Source: Gemella morbillorum (GTDB lineage Bacteria; Bacillota; Bacilli; Staphylococcales; Gemellaceae). Taken from it: DNA of 64,000 nucleotides. Positions within the stretch are counted from its first letter, which is position 1. Each line of letters begins with the position of its first letter. Both the position numbers and the translations under genes were made by a program. Shown here piece by piece: positions 59,403-64,000 of the stretch. The notes under the pieces were generated by a model. That model had not been told where the DNA came from. It searched no databases and saw nothing but the letters and a program-made list of their open reading frames with translations. Where the stretch lies: positions 62,001 through 126,000 of the forward strand of contig NZ_LS483440.1 in the NCBI RefSeq assembly GCF_900476045.1. Reading direction: 5' to 3'.

Positions 59403-60809
59403 ATGGAAGATAAAAAAAATAATAATTTAGAGAATTATAATACATCAGGTAATAATATAGATAATGAAGAGTTTGTTAACAATGATAATAAACAAGAGTT
59501 TCAAGATGTAAACTATAATGATGCTGAATATACAGAAGCGGAGTATAGAGAACTTGATGAGAAAAATAGGTTTGAATTCGATGATAGTCAACAACCAAAA
59601 GATAGTAGAAACTACGGTAAATTGTTCTTAACTGTCTTTGCGGCATTCGCCCTTGGTGCAACTAGTGTTTTTGGAGCACAAGCGGTAATGGGGACAGGGA
59701 AAGCTTTAACTTCTTCAGTAACAGCAACAAAAGAAGATAAAGATAATCAACAAACGACAGTTAATGCTATTTCAAAAGCTAAGGACGCTGTTGTGTCTAT
59801 CGTTAACTATCAGAGTGCCTCAAATAACAATTTAGACTCGATTTTAGGGAGGAATTCTTCTAAACGTTCAAAATATGGTTCTAGTAACAGTGATTCTAAT
59901 AATTCTGGCGATTTAAAACCTGCATCAAGTGGGAGTGGGGTTATTTACAAAAAATCAGGGAATACAGCTTACATTGTAACTAATAATCACGTAGTAAATG
60001 GGGCTAAAAAATTATCGGTTATTTTAAGTGATGGAACTAATGTAACTGCAGAAGTAGTGGGTACAGACGTTTGGACTGACCTTGCTGTATTGAAAATCAA
60101 AGCTGATAACGTTAAAACAACTATGGATTTCGCAGATAGTGATAAAATAGCTGTAGGGGAAACTGCCTTTGCAATAGGATCGCCATTAGACGTAACTTTA
60201 TCAAATACCGTAACTAAAGGTATAGTTTCAGCAGTGAATCGTCAAATACCTATGGATATTGATGGTGATGGGGTTAACGATTGGAATCAAACGGTTATCC
60301 AAACAGACGCGGCTATTAACCCGGGTAACAGTGGAGGGGCGCTGATTAATAATGAAGGTAAACTTATAGGTATTAATGAATCGAAAATTGCCAAAGCATC
60401 AAATAATGTTTCGGCAGAAGGAATAGGTTTTGGTATACCATCTAATGAAGTGAAATTAATAACAGAACAATTGGAGAAATCTGGTAAAGTTATGCGTCCA
60501 GCGTTAGGTGTGCAACTTGTTTCGGTTAATACACTAGATAGTGACACAGTGCAATCTCAATTAAACTTTAATGGAAAACAAGGTGTTGTTATTCGTTCGG
60601 TTGAAAGCAATACTCCAGCAGCGCAAGCAGGTTTAGAGAAGTATGATATTATTACTAAAATAAATGGCCAAGAAATAAAAGATGTTGCGTCAGTAAGAAA
60701 ATACTTATTTGAGAAAACAAAAATAGGGGATACTATTAAAGTAACATATTATAGAAATGGGAAAGAACGCACAGCTAATGTAGTTGTTCAGGCGTTGAAT
60801 ACGAGATAG
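59403..60809 (+). CDS. htrA: HtrA/DegP serine protease (membrane-anchored)
   Basis: A 468-residue surface quality-control protease. The N-terminal 75 residues are acidic, Asn-rich and cytoplasmic; one transmembrane helix follows (about 76-98, YGKLFLTVFAAFALGATSVF). The trypsin-like domain has the full catalytic triad: His196 in IVTNNHVVNGAK, Asp226 in TDVWTDLAVLKI, Ser310 in INPGNSGGALINNEG. One PDZ domain follows (about 370-465, LGVQLVS..., GVVIRSVESNTPAAQAGL). It degrades misfolded exported proteins. The start follows GGAGGG. It is a single gene with CiaR-like repeats upstream. Confidence 0.95.
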   Translation: MEDKKNNNLENYNTSGNNIDNEEFVNNDNKQEFQDVNYNDAEYTEAEYRELDEKNRFEFDDSQQPKDSRNYGKLFLTVFAAFALGATSVFGAQAVMGTGKALTSSVTATKEDKDNQQTTVNAISKAKDAVVSIVNYQSASNNNLDSILGRNSSKRSKYGSSNSDSNNSGDLKPASSGSGVIYKKSGNTAYIVTNNHVVNGAKKLSVILSDGTNVTAEVVGTDVWTDLAVLKIKADNVKTTMDFADSDKIAVGETAFAIGSPLDVTLSNTVTKGIVSAVNRQIPMDIDGDGVNDWNQTVIQTDAAINPGNSGGALINNEGKLIGINESKIAKASNNVSAEGIGFGIPSNEVKLITEQLEKSGKVMRPALGVQLVSVNTLDSDTVQSQLNFNGKQGVVIRSVESNTPAAQAGLEKYDIITKINGQEIKDVASVRKYLFEKTKIGDTIKVTYYRNGKERTANVVVQALNTR

Positions 60810-60975
60810 TAAATATTGATAAAGGGATATTCTTTTGCTCTTTTCTGTTTGGAAAATGTTTGAAATTAAAATTAAAATTTGATAAAAACACTTTAATAAC
60901 AATGATTAAAATAAATTAAAGAATGTTCAGTAATAGTTATAATGTTAGAAATATAGTTTGATTGACTTGTGAAAT

Positions 60976-61004
60976 TTGCAAAAATATACAAAACGTGGTA
61001 TGAT
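60976..61004 (+). promoter_or_regulatory. Sigma-A-type promoter of galU
   Basis: TTGCAA (60976-60981) and TATGAT (60999-61004) have a 17-base spacer, 35 bases before the start codon. Confidence 0.65.
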
Positions 61005-61038
61005 AAGTCTGTTAAATTTTAGAAATATAGGTGGATAT

Positions 61039-61914
61039 ATGAAAAAAGTAAGAAAAGCAATAATACCAGCTGCTGGGTATGGAACGAGATTTTTACCAGC
61101 AACTAAAGCATTACCAAAAGAAATGCTACCAATAATAGATACACCTACTATTCAATATATAGTAGAAGAAGCGGTAAAAGCTGGGATTGAAGATATAATA
61201 ATTGTTACAGGAAAACAAAAAAGAGCAATTGAAGATCATTTCGATAGAAACGTAGAGTTAGAAGTAGAATTAGAAAACAAAGGGAAATTAGAACTGTTGG
61301 AAAAAGTGAAATACCCAACAACATTAGCTAATATCCACTATGTTCGTCAAAAAGAAATGGCAGGATTAGGTGATGCAATTCTAACTGCGCGTAGTTTTAT
61401 AGGTGATGAGCCGTTTGCAGTTTTACTTGGGGATGATATTGTAATTAATGATGAAAAACCAGCGATAAAACAACTTATAGATGAAAGTGAACGTACTGGT
61501 TGCTCTGTTATTGGAGTTCAAACTGTTCCAGAAGATCAGACGCATCGCTATGGTGTTATAGCTCCTAAAGGGCAAGATGAGAAACTTTACGAAGTAGAAA
61601 CTTTTGTAGAAAAGCCTGCTCCAGGTACAGCGCCATCGAATCTAGCTATTATGGGACGCTATGTTCTTAATCCAGGGATCTTCAAGCATTTAGCTAAAAA
61701 ACAAGTTGGTGTCGGAGGAGAAGTTCAACTTACAGACGCTATTCAAATGTTAAATGAAGAAGAAAATGTTTATGCCTATGACTTTGAAGGTAAACGCTAC
61801 GATGTAGGGGAAACTATTGGGTTTGTTAAAACTACTATTGACTTTGCGCTAAAAAGTGATTTAAAAGATGATTTAGTACCTTACTTAAAAGAAAAATTAG
61901 CAGAACTAGAATAA
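61039..61914 (+). CDS. galU: UTP-glucose-1-phosphate uridylyltransferase
   Basis: The 291-residue enzyme makes UDP-glucose, the precursor of glycolipid anchors, capsule and (through GalE) UDP-galactose. [20 protein letters not shown] is the nucleotide-binding start. [42 protein letters not shown] and [25 protein letters not shown] are all in GalU order. Length is normal. A frame 21 residues longer exists, but the promoter and the AGGTGGA ribosome site fall inside that extension, so ATG 61039 is the start. A very strong terminator follows. Confidence 0.96.
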   Translation: MKKVRKAIIPAAGYGTRFLPATKALPKEMLPIIDTPTIQYIVEEAVKAGIEDIIIVTGKQKRAIEDHFDRNVELEVELENKGKLELLEKVKYPTTLANIHYVRQKEMAGLGDAILTARSFIGDEPFAVLLGDDIVINDEKPAIKQLIDESERTGCSVIGVQTVPEDQTHRYGVIAPKGQDEKLYEVETFVEKPAPGTAPSNLAIMGRYVLNPGIFKHLAKKQVGVGGEVQLTDAIQMLNEEENVYAYDFEGKRYDVGETIGFVKTTIDFALKSDLKDDLVPYLKEKLAELE

Positions 61915-61921
61915 TTAATAT

Positions 61922-61960
61922 AAAACCAGCTTTTGTCACATTTGCAAAAGCTGGTTTTTT
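61922..61960. terminator. Strong terminator after galU
   Basis: A perfect 14-bp stem (61922-61935 with 61945-61958) has a 9-base loop and T6 end, between convergent genes. Confidence 0.9.
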
Positions 61961-61993
61961 AATAGTACCTACGAAAATATCGCAGGTACTATT
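61961..61993. repeat. Second inverted repeat between galU and the rhodanese gene
   Basis: AATAGTACCT (61961-61970) and AGGTACTATT (61984-61993) are exact inverted repeats directly abutting the galU terminator and 4 bases from the end of the convergent gene. Confidence 0.6.
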
Positions 61994-61996
61994 TTA

Positions 61997-63388
61997 CTAT
62001 TTATAATCATTTTTAGAATCTGGTTTTGAACCTTTATCTTTGTTAATATCCACAGGAAGAGAACCGTCAAGTTGCCAGTCGTTCCAACCTCCATCATAGA
62101 AGTATGTATTAGCACGGCCAGTAAGTTGAGTCATAAACCATGGGATAGCGTTACGCCAACCTGTTCCACAGTAAAGAGCTATTTTATCTGTTTCAGCAAT
62201 TCCCTGTCCTTTCCATAGGTTGTAGATTTCTTGAGGGTTACGCAAAGTACCGTCTGGATCCATATAGTCAGACATATCTCCTTTATTGTCACCAGCGAAA
62301 CCGAAGATAGCCCCTTTAGGTTCACCAGCTTTTTCGATATAGTCATATCCACTAGTTTTACCTAAGTGTTCATCCCAAGCACGAATACTGACAAGTTTAA
62401 TTCCTTCATTTTTTACTTTCTCAGCCATTTCTTTAGCACGAGAAATATTGTATTCTGGATGAGCTGGGATGTTTACACCGAAGTTAGAAGCTGCTTTTGG
62501 TGTATTTGCTGTTGTTTCAGTTTTATAACCAGCTTCTTTCCAGTTTTTAAGGCTACCATTCATAATACGAACATCTTTTACTCCAGCCCATCTAAGTGCC
62601 CAGTTAACACGGAAAGCTGCTGAAGCATCATCTGAATAAAGAATTATTGTTTTATCACTAGTAATTCCTTGTTTAAGAAGATTGGTTTTTATTTCATCGG
62701 CAGAACGCAAGTTCCAAACTGGTCCATCTTCTATCCAATCTGTATTAAAGTGATATGCACCTTTAATATGTTCTTTATAGTTGATTGCTTTATCTCCTTC
62801 TCCCCATGAAACTTCAAAGATTGAATAGTTATCTTTATTTGTATATGTTTCAGGAGTTTTGCCGTCTTGAATACTTTTTACCCATTCAGGCGAAACAAGA
62901 TTTTGATATTCAGGATAAGTTACTAAATTATCTTTATTAGCATCATTATCAGCGAATTTTTTATAGTCTTCAAATTTGTAGACATCATAACCAAGTGTTG
63001 CTAGTTTATCAGAAACTTTTGCTATATTTTCCTTGTTTGTATCATAAACAACAATTTTTTTGTTTTTATCTAACCCTTTATCGCTAACAAATTTTGCTTC
63101 TTTATCTTTGTTAACTTTTCCTATAAATGAAGCGCTATATTGGATAGAATTTTTAAGATGGCCACCATTTTTAATACCATCTGTTTTGAAACCGTTATAT
63201 GCTTCATCGCTACGTGTATCAACGAATTGATACTCGCTGCTCCCTAAATTTTTTGTGAAATCATCTAAAGAAATAGTTTTAATTTCCTTTTTTTCACCTT
63301 GGCTTGTATTGGCATCTTTTGTAGAACACCCACTTAACACAAGACCGGAAGCAAGAAAAATCGCTCCTATTTTTTTAAAGTTTTTCAT
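61997..63388 (-). CDS. Lipoprotein with three rhodanese domains (sulfurtransferase)
   Basis: A 463-residue surface lipoprotein. The signal peptide is MKNFKKIGAIFLASGLV with lipobox LSGC, so Cys21 is lipidated. Three rhodanese folds follow: about 38-145 (FVDTRSDEAYNGF), about 165-290 (FEVSWGEGD, YSDDASAAFRVNWAL) and about 310-455 (LVSIRAWDEHLG, ALYCGTGWRNAIPWF, YDGGWNDWQL). Only the third has the active-site Cys in CGTGWRN; the first two appear catalytically dead. Tandem rhodaneses of the thiosulfate or 3-mercaptopyruvate type move sulfur to cyanide or thiols, so an extracellular role in sulfide or cyanide handling is possible. The ATG lacks a close ribosome site; see the leader entry. Confidence 0.83.
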   Translation of the reverse strand: MKNFKKIGAIFLASGLVLSGCSTKDANTSQGEKKEIKTISLDDFTKNLGSSEYQFVDTRSDEAYNGFKTDGIKNGGHLKNSIQYSASFIGKVNKDKEAKFVSDKGLDKNKKIVVYDTNKENIAKVSDKLATLGYDVYKFEDYKKFADNDANKDNLVTYPEYQNLVSPEWVKSIQDGKTPETYTNKDNYSIFEVSWGEGDKAINYKEHIKGAYHFNTDWIEDGPVWNLRSADEIKTNLLKQGITSDKTIILYSDDASAAFRVNWALRWAGVKDVRIMNGSLKNWKEAGYKTETTANTPKAASNFGVNIPAHPEYNISRAKEMAEKVKNEGIKLVSIRAWDEHLGKTSGYDYIEKAGEPKGAIFGFAGDNKGDMSDYMDPDGTLRNPQEIYNLWKGQGIAETDKIALYCGTGWRNAIPWFMTQLTGRANTYFYDGGWNDWQLDGSLPVDINKDKGSKPDSKNDYK

Positions 63389-63424
63389 TATAATATATGC
63401 GACAACCTGCCGCTTTCCTCCTTT
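63389..63424 (-). promoter_or_regulatory. Unusual leader of the rhodanese lipoprotein gene
   Basis: On the minus strand AAAGGAGG (63424-63417) lies about 28 bases before the ATG, too far for normal initiation. Between them are a 6-bp hairpin GCGGCA/TGTCGC with a 3-base loop and a five-codon frame (TTG TCG CAT ATA TTA TAA) whose stop overlaps the gene's ATG as TAATG. Either the hairpin brings the site close, or the mini-frame couples translation. Confidence 0.4.
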
Positions 63425-63718
63425 GTTTTGTCCAATTAATATTATAAATCGTTTTATTAAAAATGTAAATATTCAAGACAAGTATAACACAGGAATACTG
63501 TTGTTATGTTATAACATTGAATATAATGTATAAAACAGTTGCTATAGCTGATAAAGCGTTTAAGTGATAATATATTTCAATTAAAATACTATTTTTTAAA
63601 TAACAAAATAATATTATTCGCGGAGTTAAAGCATTGAATTTATAATATTGGTGTTATTTTTTATCGCTTAGAAGAACAGAGTAGAGAAAAGAAAAATATA
63701 TTTTTTTTAAAAAAACCT

Positions 63719-63747
63719 TTGCAAAAAAAGTGAAACTGTTATACAAT
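63719..63747 (+). promoter_or_regulatory. Sigma-A-type promoter for the RnfC/PrdC-like gene
   Basis: TTGCAA (63719-63724) and TACAAT (63742-63747) have a 17-base spacer, 63 bases before the start codon. The rest of 63425-63718 holds no gene that can be supported; it is very A/T-rich. Confidence 0.6.
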
Positions 63748-63810
63748 AAATGTAGTAGAAGTTTTGAACTACTGCTTGTAAAGAATTTTTGAAGAAAGGA
63801 GGAAAAAAGA

Positions 63811-64000
63811 ATGATAGAGTTTGATGTTGAAAAAATACACATTCCGTTAAAACAACACGTAGGTGGTCCATGTCAAGCAATAGTTAATGTGGGTGACCAT
63901 GTTAAACGTGGGCAACTTGTTGCTGTACCAGCTGGATTAGGGGCTAATATTCACGCAAGTTTGTCAGGAGTTGTTGAAGAAATAACTGAAATGGATATAG
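63811..64000 (+). CDS. N-terminal part of an RnfC/PduS/PrdC-like electron-transfer protein (runs off the window)
   Basis: The first 63 residues of a longer gene, cut by the window end. The ATG at 63811 follows AGGAGG. The sequence opens MIEFDVEKIHIPLKQHVGGP and continues with VNVGDHVKRGQLVAVPAGLGANIHASLSGVVEEIT. This is the barrel-sandwich (biotinyl-lipoyl-like) N-terminal domain that begins RnfC, the B12-reductase PduS and the proline-reductase electron carrier PrdC. The GLGANIHAS wording is closest to PduS/PrdC by memory. These proteins normally continue with an FMN-binding Rossmann domain, SLBB domain and iron-sulfur sites, none of which are visible here. Neighbours beyond the window would decide which. 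Confidence 0.65.
   Translation, partial: MIEFDVEKIHIPLKQHVGGPCQAIVNVGDHVKRGQLVAVPAGLGANIHASLSGVVEEITEMDI

Noticed and set aside
1-64000. tRNA, rRNA, insertion sequence, prophage or integrase genes
   Set aside because: None was recognised on either strand. No transposase or integrase motif and no CCA-ended cloverleaf was seen by eye; a dedicated scan could still find one.

Overview
The window is chromosomal DNA of a low-GC Gram-positive coccus. It has strong AGGAGG-type ribosome binding sites, sigma-A promoters and A/T-rich terminators, a complete upper mevalonate pathway, and a pneumococcus-like choline/teichoic acid gene set beside choline-binding surface proteins. Gemella is my best guess for the genus. 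That is an inference from gene content and style, not from a marker gene. No rRNA, tRNA, insertion sequence, prophage or CRISPR array was seen.

Layout. (1) 1-24 kb is mostly housekeeping in short, divergently arranged units. It holds a partial nuclease/phosphatase, a dicarboxylate/amino acid symporter, PhnA, an RclA/Har-type flavoprotein, a FemX/MurM-type aminoacyltransferase, two L7/L12-like membrane proteins, a membrane phosphoesterase, a choline-binding-repeat protein, SodA, the mevalonate genes (HMG-CoA reductase, HMG-CoA synthase, thiolase), a lipoprotein, Ung, ProC, PepF, a decayed pseudogene beside its intact paralogue, a DAO-type oxidoreductase and the c-di-AMP genes cdaA-cdaR. (2) 24-44 kb is a cell-surface glycopolymer island. 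It encodes a UDP-sugar 4,6-dehydratase, an initiating sugar-phosphate transferase and a PLP aminotransferase (together consistent with the diamino-sugar that starts pneumococcal teichoic acid). It also has two LicD proteins, three glycosyltransferases or GT-C enzymes, a Wzy-like polymerase, a Wzz-like protein, a TacF-like flippase, a sulfotransferase-like protein, an acyltransferase with a probable frameshift, and tarI-tarJ followed by licA-licB-licC. (3) 44-53 kb carries three large secreted proteins with choline-binding-type repeats fused to a glucosaminidase, a CHAP and a C39-like peptidase domain, plus a small C39-like protein, a glycosyltransferase and galE. (4) 53-64 kb returns to housekeeping: leuS-khpA, a GNAT, PgeF, HtrA, GalU, a triple-rhodanese lipoprotein and the start of an RnfC/PrdC-like gene.

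How it fits together. LicB would import choline, LicA phosphorylate it and LicC activate it to CDP-choline. The LicD proteins would put phosphocholine on teichoic acid repeat units built from CDP-ribitol (TarI/TarJ) and amino-sugars. TacF would flip the units and the Wzy/Wzz-like pair would polymerise them. The choline-binding hydrolases would then dock on the finished polymer. Candidate WalR boxes precede two of these hydrolase genes and a lipoprotein gene, suggesting cell-wall stress control. Because isoprenoids come from mevalonate here, the IspD-like gene is better read as TarI.

All functional calls rest on reading motifs and on family knowledge; no database search was run.
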